From assembly GCA_943736015.1 (NCBI GenBank), contig OX031059.1:43101159-43165158 (forward strand): DNA of 64,000 nucleotides. Direction: 5' to 3'. This document shows, one piece after another, positions 1 to 12,400 of the stretch; the stretch's first letter is position 1, and each line of letters opens with the position of its first letter. Made by a program: the position numbers and the translations under genes. The DNA is from Tridacna crocea (lineage: Eukaryota; Mollusca; Bivalvia; Cardiida; Cardiidae). The notes under the pieces were generated by a model. It saw only the letters and a list, made by a program, of their open reading frames with translations, made no database searches and was not told the DNA's origin.

Positions 1-183
1 AACCTTTTGAAAACCTTGTGATAAAAGCAGAAAATTCTGGTAACCAGCATTTTCTCCTTTTCCCAAGTTTTCTACCTTGCTAGAAACAAATTTAAATTTT
101 TGAGTTACACTTATTTTGTCTTCTGCACATGCTTTCAATTTAGACCAGTCTAAAACTTATATTGTCATTTGGTAAAGAGTTAA
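1..183 (+). mobile_element. TPC element set A, forward, left end cut by window edge
   Basis: Core and long right arm with GGTAAAGAGTTAA end are present; the left arm starts outside the window. Confidence 0.75.
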
Positions 184-258
184 AACAAGTATGAATTTTT
201 CTCCTCTGGTTAAGAGGGTATTTCACACAAATGGAACGCTCTTTGCTTTCTCTCACAG

Positions 259-426
259 GAGGACATTATCAGGACACTAAAGCAAGCATCACGACTCTTC
301 CATTACTGTGCCACTCCTTTACTGTTTAGTACAAAATGGCGGCAAAATGTCATAGAAAAGTACAAAGTGACAAGACAAGGATCAGTATCATCTGTTGCAA
401 GCAGTGCTACTCCAGATACAAAAGCG
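259..426 (+). CDS. SZT2: SZT2 exon a (first in window)
   Basis: The acceptor is tctcacag and the donor GTATGA. It is 56 codons, phase 0 at both ends, beginning EDIIRTLKQASRLFHYC and containing LLFSTKWRQN. An ATG at 336 lies in a shadow frame and is not the start. Confidence 0.8.
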
Positions 427-3400
427 GTATGATTCTACTTATGGTATTTTTAGGCTTATTTGTTTTTTTGCTTAGTTTTCTGAGATTTGTTTCACAGTGG
501 TTATGTTACAGCATTAAATAGATATATCTGTGCATTCATATTAATAACATAATTTGCTTAACTCTTTACCACACAATCCCGACGTTCAACGACCCTGAGA
601 AGGAAGCCTTCTGAAAACATTGTTGGAAAAGAAAAATGCTGGTAACCAGCATTTTCTCCTTTTCCCACAATGTTTCCTTCCCTTCCTAAGACAGATTTCA
701 AATTTTCAGTCACCTTTATTTTGTTGTCTGCAAATGCTTTCAATTTTGACCAAAATGTTGTTGTTTGGTAAAGAGTTAACACAACAGTCTGTCCAAGTCT
801 TCTTCTTATGTCCCACAGTTCTAGCAATGGCTTCGTTATAATTCATTCTCTAACAAAAAGGACAGCATTTACCGTTGATTTTTAAACTTTTACAGCACAA
901 TCTTGACTTTCAATGACCCTGTGAATTGAGCCTTTTGATACCATTCCCTACAATGTCTTCTACTTCCTCCAAAACAAATTTAATTCTTCAGCCAGGTTTT
1001 TGTTTTGTTGTCTGCAAATGCTTTCAATTTGGACCAGTCTAAATTTTGGTTTTTGGTAAGAGTCAACACTTCTGCTTTTCACTTTCAGAGGTCAAGGCAT
1101 GGATCTGGCACTTCTGCAGGAAGTACTCGAACAAAGCGTTCTGAGAGCAGCGAGATTAAAAAGCACCCATCTTTGCCAATATTCAAAGAGACAGAGGAAG
1201 TTGGCTACCATGAGGAAGAGTGGCATGTAGAATTACGCTCTCAGTTTATCCGGCAGTATATCGAATATTTGCATACAATTGGCTTTAACTATGTGCAGCT
1301 CAGCAAGCTGCAAGATGCATCACATGCACAACGGAAGTAAGTCACTTTTATAGATAGTCATTTTTAAGAAATTGTGTTGAAGGGTATTGAAAAAACTTCT
1401 GGACAAAGATAACCAACCTGTTTTAGTTTGTATGTTTAAAGTCTTTAACCCATTACCGCACAATCCCCACTTTTGACGCCCCTGATAAAGAAACCTGTAG
1501 AAAACATTGTGGGAAAAGGAGAAAATGCTGGTAATCAGCATTTTCTCCTTTTCCTATAATTTTTCTACCCTTCACAAAATAAATTTCAAATTTTCAGTCA
1601 CTTTTATTTTGTCGTCTGCGAATGCTTTTAATTTGGACAAGCCTAAAATATTGTCGTTTGGTAATGAGTTAAATGTTGCTATGCCTTTTAACTCCTTACC
1701 ACATGTTGCAGTTTTAGACTTGTCCAAATTGAAAGCATTACAAATTAAAGATGGTTCAAACAATAGAACCTGTCTCTCTCAGAGGAAAAAATATTTTTGG
1801 AAAAGTAGGAAATCAGAGAAGAAAATATTTGATGGAAAAGGTAAAATTCCTGGTTTTCCTGTTTTCAAGAGCTTTCTATGGTCCTAAACACCCTAAAACA
1901 AAAAGCCCTTGAAAACATTGTGGTAATAGAGAAAACCAACAATGTTTAGTAACTTTTCACAGTGGAATCTAATCATTTGCACCACATTGAATTGGTGATC
2001 TGCAATGCTTTAAATTTAGACCTGTCTGGTGTTATGTCGTCTGGTGAAAGTTAACTGTTAAACCTGACAGCAAAATTTCAGACTTGTCAATATTTAAAGA
2101 ATTTACACAAGACAATTTAATTTTTTTTCAAATTGTAGTATTTTTATTCTTGAATAGGTAGAAAATATTGTGGGAAATGGAGATAATGCTGGAAACCAGA
2201 ATTTTCTCATTTTCCCTAATGTTTCAAAAGTGTTCATATTAGGGTCGCTAAAATTTGGGATTGTTTGGTTGATTCTATGATGTTTAACACAATTTTCAAA
2301 ACTATTTCTGCAACTAGTGCACCTATCCATGTTACCAGTGCTCTGCACAATATTCTTTCCAAGCCACTGGCTGCTTTCCTGAATAAACCATTGTCGAAAT
2401 AAGGATCAGCAGTAAGTTAGGAATGTAGCATTGACTATCTTCAATCCAGGGAAGAAATTGGCCAAGCCAGATCTCAAACCAGTGATCCCTGGTTTTTGAG
2501 TCCTGTACTGACTGAGCTACTGGAACATGATGGGATTGTTTGGTAAAAGGTTAATGAGTTTTTCTATTTTGTTGAATTGTTGATAATGAAAGTTTTGTGT
2601 CCCAGGCAAGCAAAGTTTGGTGAGGAGTTCAAGCCCCAGATGGAAGAAACAGAGATAAAGCCGACAGATATCCATAATCTTCAGAAGACAGTCTCTGGTG
2701 GGGTGCTACTGATAGAGCTGAGCTTTAAACAGGAGTATTTCTGTGTAAAACTCTATACATGTGATCATAATAAACTGGGCATTACAGTAAATCAACAGGT
2801 ATGGTAGGATTTAATTTTCTCTTTACATTATTACCTTATATCTAATGTTTATGTTTTTATTATTCCATTGATATACTCTGTCTGTCCCCTCTACCCCATG
2901 TTAAATCCAATAGATACCTCTACAGAGTAATAGGTTTGAAAACATTTTGACTGTTGGTAAATTTTTTAACTTTTACCAAACAATCCTAAGATTTAAGAAA
3001 CTTATTGTAAAAAGCTGTAGAAAAACATTGTTGGAAAGTTTTCTTCTTTTTCCCCAATACTTTCTTTCCTTTCAGAGGTCTTAAAAATGTTTATACCAGT
3101 TTTGAAATTGTTGCAAGGGGTCTTAAAAACCAGAGATTAATTGGTAAATGGTCAAAAGCTATTCGACAGTAGAGGTATCTACAGGCACCCATGATAAGTA
3201 ACCCATTGCAATCTCCCGCAAAATGTTTGGATGTCATGTTAAAAAAAAACTAACCTTTGACATGTCCTTTTTGAACTGTTTTTGTACTGCATTGCAATCA
3301 TCTTAGTTTTGGTGCTGACTAGAATTGCCAACAGCATTCCGTGTCTGCATGTTAGCTTTTACCAAACAACAGGTTCAAATTTAGAGAAATTTTCAAACAA

Positions 3401-6400
3401 AAAAAAAAAAGAGATACAAATGTTTAGATTGTCTTCAGAATGTAGAAAACACTGGGAAAAAGGAGAAAATGCTGGTTACCAGCATTTTCTGCTTTAACCC
3501 ATTACCAAACGACAATATTTTAGACTGGTCCAAATTGAAAGCATTTGTAGACGTCAAAATAAAAGTGACTGAAAATTTGAAATTTGTTTTGTGAAGGGTA
3601 GAAAACATTGTGGGAAAAGGAGAAAATGCTGGTTAACAGCATTTTCTCCTTTTCCCACAATGTTTTCTAAAGGGGCGTCAAAAGTAGGGATTGTGCGGTA
3701 ATGGGTTAGCCAGTATTTTTGTGAACCTTCTTCTTGGATTGTTTGGTAAAGGATTAATGTACATGTACACTAAGGCAGTAAATATGAGTTTATTTTTGTT
3801 GATTTTTCTTTCTTTCTCCATTTGAACATTTTTCAGTTTAAACATTTTTATCTTTGTGGATGCTGGGACTTTTGTTGAACTCAAAAAATGAAAATGAACG
3901 CCTTTGACTGTTATTGATATGCACATCTGGAAATCCTTTGAGAAAGCATTGTAGGAAACAAACAAAATTAGCTGAAGTGATGTAATTTGTGAGAAATGTT
4001 GTGAAAGAAGGAGAAAATGTTGGTTCTCCTTTCCTCACAGCGTTTTCTAAAATTATCTTCCCCAATGTTGTTTATACTCAGGAGATTGTGGTAGAGATTT
4101 AACCCCTTACCATGTATGCCCCAGTTTTACCAACCCTACAGACCCTGCAGAAGAAGACTTTTAAAAACATTGTGGGAAAAGATGAAAATGCTGGTAACCA
4201 GCATTTTCACCTTTTCCAACAGTGTTTTCAATCCTATCAGAGACAGAAACATAAACTTGAACAACATTTGTGTTGTCGAATGCAAATTCTTTTATTTTGG
4301 TAAAAACCAAAATTTTGCAATTCAGTACAGGGTTAAGGATAGAGCACCTAAATGGGATTTGTGTCACATCGCGTTTCTTCACCAGAATTATACGGATTTG
4401 GCTAAGACTTGGGTAATATGTAAATTATATGGGGAGGAAGCATCTATCTGCCGACTGACTACAGATTACCCAAGTCCTAACTGAATCAATACATTTTTTT
4501 CTAGGGACAAAAGGAATGTTACACTAACCCTTTTCCAGACGACAAAATTGTAGCCATGTCCAAGTTCCGGACATTTGCAGACATTAATTTCAACATGGGT
4601 GAAATGGTGGAATATTTCTTTGATAGAGTAGTAAACATTGTGAGAAAAGGAGAAAATGCTGGTCACCAGCATTTTCTCCTTTTCCCACAGTGTTTTCCAA
4701 AGGCTTCTGTACAAAGGTCGTTAAAAGTCAGCATTGTGTGGTAAAAGGCTAATTCCATTTAGTTGCCATATCCTTAAAAATAAGTAGACTCCTAACCCTT
4801 CTAGTGCATTATGGAATGGAATAAACTTTCTTGTTGATTGATAAATAAGAACTCACACTGATAAAATGCTTTTGCATATTTTTAACTGACCAGATATGCC
4901 TTTGATGTCTATCTTGAAATTATTTGTTGATACTCATGTTAATTTCTTGAAAAGGGAGGTAACTACTATATCTCTTTCTAATGAGAATGTAGTGGTTTTA
5001 GATTTATAAATGATAATCCTCAGAAGGAGAAAAAGGAAAAAGTGGCTTGGTTAAGGTAGTACAAAAGCACTAATTTTTACTGTGAGCAAATTTTGTAGGA
5101 TACTATTATAATGAAAATAGCGGTTTTCCATTCTGGAATACTACCTTAAGGTGTTAGCGAAAGACAAAACAGGAAACTGTCTTGTCTAAGCTGCGTTATA
5201 TGGACATAAAGAAATTCTTTAAAATCCTTCTTTTATGGAACAACTGGTCAGAATTTCAAATAATTTCACAGAAATGTTCCTGATGACAGATTTTGAAATG
5301 ATTTTTACAGGTGACCTTTTCAAAATTGCTTGGCAAAATAATGATTTTTTGTTTCCAAAGTTTCAATACCAAAAAGAATTGTCTATGGTCCTTTCAAAAT
5401 TCAGATGAGCTATCCAGGGCCATCTTGGCCCTCTTGTTTTAGAATGTTCTTTCACAAATACATGTATTTGAGGCAAATTATTGAAATTTAAAAAAAGTGT
5501 GTTTTTTTAATAGAATGTCTTATTTCAGATTTCATCAAGAATTAAAGCAGATTTATCATATTTGTTTATGACATTTTTGATAGACATAGCCCTTTACTAA
5601 AAAACACCCTGTTTTAACAAATTTGGAGAAGATTGCCATCGAAAACTTGGTGGGAAGAGGACAAAATGCTGGTAACCAGCAATTTCTCCTTTTTCCACAA
5701 TGTTTTCTACCTTGTGAAAGAACTTCAGTTCATTTGTACAACTGTTGGATTTATTGTCCGTAGAAACTTTCAAATTTGAAGAATCTGAAATTTGTGGAAA
5801 GGGTGAAATTTTCTGTGTGTCACTTTTTAGTATTTACATGTGCACAAGCATGATACCTGTATTGTATGTTTTCCATGTCTTGTTATGTTTTGTTTTTTGT
5901 TTTTCTTTTGCCCTGTGATTCACAACACTGAATTTTCAGATGTTGGAAATGGGTGATAGAAGACTGGTTCACAATTTTACAGAAGTGAGTTGGGTGAAAC
6001 TGCACAGTGAAGTGTTTTAAAAGGTCCTCTTCCCCTTGAAACAAAAACTTTAAAAAGAAAACGATGTTGATAAATATGGCAGGAGAAACATCTGGTTCTA
6101 GGGGATGAGGGCCATTAGTTTGTAAGTTAAAGAACAAAGATCAAGAAATATACATGCATTACAGTGCTGAACAATATGAAAGTGTAGTTTCAATAACTCT
6201 CCTATGAAATTTAAACCATTGAAAGTCAGCAATATGCTGCAGGATAAACTCTTTACCAAACACTGTATGTGACAATAATCTAAGAGAAAGAAAGCTTTTT
6301 TAACACCTTACGATGCATCCAAGTGAGATATTTTTCATATCAAAAATAAGCAGTTGATTATTCTATTTATTATATACCTTATTAACATTATTATTTTTAA

Positions 6401-9400
6401 TTTTTCGTTAAAAAAAAAGTAGTTCCTAAATTACGGCAGGAAGTGAAAGTGAAAGTTGATATCGTCACTAGTGATGATATCAAAATTTATTACACTGGGA
6501 AATTCCAGGATTTCATTGCTAGGTATATAATAATATTTGACTACCCACCCACATTTAACCACAAAGGGTTAAAGAACTGGCTTAAAACGAACAAGAAATA
6601 TGTTTGACTAATCAGAAGTCGCAAATGATATTCATATGTTCAGAAAGTTTTAAACAAAGACTGTTTTAAAGAGAATTGTAAAGATTACAGATGAAAAGAA
6701 AAGAGGTAGAACGGTTTAATGTAAGAGTATGATAGCCAAGTCAATTTTCAAGAGATTTTTATGTTTGTTGATCTTTGCTCTATAGTTAAAATTATAAGTT
6801 CTATCAAGTACTTCTACTTTTATAAGTTCATATTGTATTGCTGCATTAATGCCTTTAGGGTGCCTTTCAAGGCTGGGGTTGCTTTTTTGACTGATGTACA
6901 TCAAGTCAGACTGTTGTTTGTATTTTTACCTACTCTACTTCAAAACTGGTATGATTAGATTTCAAAATTTATCTCATAGTGTACAAAACAGATCAGACTG
7001 TAAACCTTCTGCAATACAAAATTTGTGCACATTAGATCTATGTGGAAAAGCAATAAAAAAGCCCGAGCACCCTATGAATTAACTCTTTCAGTGCCAAATA
7101 TACAACTCCCAGTTCAGTCATCTCCCGCCAGAAGGCCTTTTACAGATACACATTTATCTACTTTTCTACATGACAACCATTACTTTAAATTTCAAACTGA
7201 TTTAGGCATTTACTCAATAAAACACTACCTGGTGCGACTCAGTCAGCTATGATCAGCCATTCAGAGAAATCTGGAGCTAAAACAGGCCTGATTTCTCCTC
7301 AAACATATTGATAAAAGCCATTTTCTCTATTGCTACTTTATATTGTGTATTACTACAATTCCCCCCAATATTGGGGGGGAGTGATGTGCCATATTAGACA
7401 GGTCAAATTTTCGAAGAATATGACACATGCAGACAACAATTTCTAACTCTGTTGATAACTGATCATACAATATGCTATAATTCAGATTTTTTTTAATCAT
7501 TGTATTTCTCTAAACAAGTTGATTATTTTTTATCCAAGATCAGACTGCTTATTCTATGCAGTCTGATCTTGATCTTGCACTGAAAGGGTTAAAGCTCTCT
7601 AGAAGTCATTCTAACAATTTTTATGGCACTATGCTTATGTTTATATTGCTTTGTGAAATACAGGTCACTGACTTATTCTAATATTGCAATCACTGTTACT
7701 ACTTCTGGATTTAACTCTTTACCAGACGACAAAATTTTAGATAGGCCCAAATTGAAAGCACGTAGACGACAAAACAGATGTAACTCAGAAATTTAAGATT
7801 GTTTCCAGCATGGTTGAAAACATAGTGGGAAAAGGAGAAAATGCTGGTTACCAGCATTTTCTCCTTTTCTCATGATGTTTTCAAAAGGCTTTCTTTATCA
7901 GGGTCGTGAAACAGGGATTGTTTGGTAATGTGTTAAAATAGGGTAAGTTTGAAGGGGAATCCTGTCCATTTATTACCTGGAGAATTATGATTGGTGGAAA
8001 AAATGAAGTTTGTGCAGCCTCTGTTTGGCAGTTTTCCACATATTTTTTTTCATGTGTAGAATCTTGACAGTGCATTATTATCCAGAGTTTATAAGTGGTT
8101 TTAATGTTGTCTGCACTAAATTTGTGACAGGAGTAATGATCTCAACTTTGTTTCTGCAATTGTTTCTGCAATAACCAATAGCCAAAAAAACTTGCTGACA
8201 TAAGACAGGAAAACACAGTGGATCTGCTTGTAACTATATCTATCAATTCAATGAAAGTCAGCAGGTATGAATAATCAAGGATGATAATAGAAACACTTGT
8301 ATGAACTTCAGTCTCATCTATTTCAGTGTTACATACCTACCTTTCTTAACCCTTTACTCCATAGATACTCATTTCTACGCATTGCTTGTAGGAGCCTTTG
8401 GAAAACATTGTGGCAAAAGGTGAAATTGCTCGTGACGAGCAATTTCACCTTTTGCCACAATGTTTTCTATACTATCAAAAGGTGTCATACACACATAAGA
8501 AACGGCTTCATCCTTGCTGATATTTAGGGTTAATTAGAGATACCATAGAAATGCTTTATATGGTAAAGGGTTAACTCACCAGAGTACGTAGAGCTCAAAT
8601 ATAAGCTCTTGATTGGCTTTTGTCTGTCATCTGTCTTTCAGGGCATTTGTCATTTACATTTAAACATTTTATTCTGTAAACTACAGGACAGATAGATTAT
8701 TTTGAGTGAGGCTTTTTAGATGAAGCACCACCTAAATTGTACAGATGGTTTTGCTTCACTTTACTGAACAAGAAGGCCTGGAGAGCTGAAAACAGAACTA
8801 TTGAATTAGTTTGGGATTGCGTGGTAAATTTTTAACAAATTTGCTCGAGTTGTTCAGGTCACCTGAACCAGTTGCCAACAAAAGACAAAGAGAGGAAGAC
8901 TAACTCTGTACCAGAGAATAAAATATTAGATTTGTCCAAACTGGAAGCATTGGCAGACAACAATTGTGTCTGAAATGACTGGAGTTGTCTGTAATAGGGT
9001 AGAAAACATTGTGGCAAAAGGATAGAATGCAGATCACCCACATTTTCTCCTTTTGCAGCAGTATTTTCAAGAGCCATGTTCTTAGGGTCTTTTGAAGTCA
9101 GGATATTGTGGTAAATATTTAAACATCTACATTGAAGGACTCATTTTAAAATGAATTCAAAGAAAATCAATTACATGACAATCAGGGGATTGCACCTTAC
9201 ACTAACATTATGTAATGTTTCATTTGTACAAAATGGAACAGGTGAGCAATCAAGGGCAGTTATGTCCATCTTTCTGTATTATCTTATTTTATTGAAATTA
9301 ATTTCTAATCACTGTTGCCTATTCCTCTACCAAATGACGAAATTATAAACTGGCTCAAGTTCAAAGTATTGGCAGACAGAAAATCAAATGTAAGTCAAGG

Positions 9401-12400
9401 TTAGAAATTGTTTTTGATAAAGTTGAAAAAGGACAAAATGCTGGTCAGGCATTTTTTCCTTTTTCAACAATTTTGCGTTGTAAAGGTTTAGCGCACTACC
9501 TAAAGCAGACAATCCTTTTTTTTTTTCTTGAAACTGACCTTCAGTAAAAAAGTTAAGTGAACAGCATTCGATTTTTCTCCCTTTGCCACAATGTTTTTAT
9601 CACTATTGATGTTTTAAACCTTAGGACAAATTGATTATTAACATTTTTGCAACAATGAGGTCAAAGTTTTCTGCTGCCAATTATTTCAAATGGTAATAAG
9701 TTGAAGATTTGAAAGTTAAGGTATTGCACTCTCATATCTTTCTACACTGATATCATACTGCTTTAAGATAAATTTTGTAAATTATAGATATTGTATGCTC
9801 ATTCTATCTCAGTTCTTGCTTTTGATATTTAAGCTTTCTTATACTTTTGCAGTTGATATTTGAGCATTTAGAAATATTTTGACAAATAGAGAAAATACTA
9901 AAATATTCTGGATTGATTGTGAGCTGTTTAAATCCCTGGCATGTTAGTGCCACTAACTTTAAGATAAAAGGAAAATTTGGTCTTCCAGTATAGATGTCAA
10001 GCATTTAAAATGCCGATTAGTTGTATGACAATGAAATGGACATGATAGGATCTGACATGAGTTGATGTTGAGATGAACGTTATTAACCCATTACCACACA
10101 ATCCCTACTTTTGACGCCCCTGAGAAAGAAGCCTTATGAAAACACTGCGGGAAAAGGAGAAAATGCTGGTAACCAGCATTTTCTCCTTTTCCCACAGTGT
10201 TTTCTACCCTTTCCAGAACAATTTTCAATTTTTCAGTCACCTTTATTTTGTCGTCTGCAAATGCTCTCAATTTGTACCAGTCCAAAATTGTCTTGTGTGG
10301 TAATGAGTTAAACAAGTCTAGGGAAAATGCTATTATGTGAGCCATTTGGAGCGCTTAATGACTAACATTTTTATGACAAGTTTAATAAAAAAAAAATTCT
10401 AAAACGCCAACAGAATCACTGAGTGTCCTCTGCAAATAGATTCATTATGGTAAAGTCCAAAATATTCTTGTTTTGTAAAGTGTTAAGTGAGATTGAGAGA
10501 TGATGCTTGTTACAAGAAAAAAATGTGCCAAATATTTATCCATACAGCTGGCCACAGAGAGGATGCAAAAAAATCTGCATGGTGTAGTAATGGGTACAAC
10601 ATTTGTTTGAATTAACTCTTTACCACACGAGAAAATTTTAGACTGGTCCAATTTGAAAGCACTTGCAGAGGACAAAATAAAGGTGACTAAAAAATAGAAA
10701 TTTGTTCTGGGATGTGTAGAAAACACTGTGGGAAAAGGAGAAAATGCTGGTTACCAGCATTTTCTCCTTTTCCCATAGTGTTTTCAAAAAGCTTCTTTCT
10801 CAGGGGTGTCAAAAGTAGGGATTGTGTGGTAATTGGTTAATGTAGAATAGAGAACATAAGCAGATGCACTAGTGCACGAGTACTGGCAATAATTAGTTAT
10901 CCTTTATTTTATATACTATTTTTGGACCTTTCAAAGTCAAGTGATTGAGGTTGCATTTTTGTATTGTCAATAATTTCATGGGTTGATAAAGTTCATGACT
11001 GTATATTATTATGTCATAAGGGTGTTAACTCTTTACCAAACTACAAAATTTTGGACTAGTTCAAATTGGAAACATTTGCAGATGACAAAATGCATGTGAT
11101 CCAAAGACTGATATTTGATTCGGGAAGGATAGAAAACAATATAGGAAAAGGATGAAATGCTGGTTACCTGCAGCATTTTCACCCTTTTCCCACACTGTTT
11201 TCAAAGGCTTTCTTTTTAGGGCCGTTAAAAGTCGGGATTGTATGATAAAGAGTTAACAGTTTACCGCTTAATTCCATCTTTTAACAACTTGAGGAAGAAG
11301 CCTTTAGAAAACACTGTGTAAAGAGGAGAAAATGCTGGTTGCCAGCATTTTCTCCTTTTCCCACAGTTTTCTAGCCTATCAAGGACAAGTTTGGTCATGT
11401 GAACCCCCTTTCAATTTGGACCATTCTAAAATTTTGTCATTTGGTAAAGACATAAAATACCACATTTTGAGAAATGCTTGATACATGCTGTCTGTACATC
11501 GTGTAAATCATCCTCCTCATCATCATAATAAAGTGCCACTATTTAAAATGAGCAATGGTTGTAATGGTATAAACTATAGATTTTGCAGGATGTTGAATAT
11601 GGCCCTTGAGACAGGGATTAGAAACATGTCAATAAGTTATGGAGAGATAATTTTTTATACCCCTGCAAAACAGATGTTTTCAGAGGTATACTGGTATCAC
11701 CTTGTCTGTCCATGTCTCCGTTAGTGTGTCTGTGTACAAAATACTAGTAATTTCCTGTTTCTGTCAAAGCGCTGGTGGGGGTATTAAGTCACATTCAGTG
11801 ACAGCTGTAGTTTTATACAGTGGTTACGGTATGTACATGTATTTATTTTTCCTGTTTTGTTTTATCCAAATAGTTGAAGCTGCTTTTTGTGGATGAGTGT
11901 GAGAAATGCAAAGATTTGATCCACGTACATTCGTTTGCACATGACTTCCACTTGCGATGTATTCAGGTATTTTATTTACACTTACTAATAAAGAATAATT
12001 AAAGCAATTAAAACAGCCCTTAGGGAGACAGCTTTTGAAACTGTTGTTTGAAAAATAGAAAGTGCTTGTTCAAATGATGGAATTGTCGTTGAATTGGTAG
12101 AAATAATTGAGCTTGAGAAAGTGAGGGGTACCAGCACTAATCCTTTTGATAAGCTGTCTTCCCTAGGGTCATTAGGATTGGCAGGTTGTGTGCTTATGTT
12201 ATTGTGTGGTAAAGGGTTAACCCTTTACTCCATAGATACTCATTTCTACGCATTGCTTGTAGGAGCCTTTGGAAAACATTGTGGCAAAAGGTGAAATTGC
12301 TCGTGACGAGCAATTTCACCTTTTGCCACAATGTTTTCTATGCTATCAAAAGGTGCCATATACACATAAGAAACAGCTTCAGCCTTGCTGTTATTTAGGG

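Noticed and set aside
336-521. ORF starting at ATG 336
   Set aside because: Shadow of SZT2 exon a; the conserved frame runs 259-426 in another phase.
1005-1340. 111-aa ORF as a separate gene with its own ATG
   Set aside because: Its first part is TPC element and intron; only 1089-1336 is coding, as an internal SZT2 exon.
2450-2530. tRNA gene on the minus strand
   Set aside because: A and B boxes are present but the stems do not pair and the acceptor stem is absent; SINE head instead.
4116-4484. 122-aa ORF
   Set aside because: The first two thirds are a TPC element in translation; no conserved motif.
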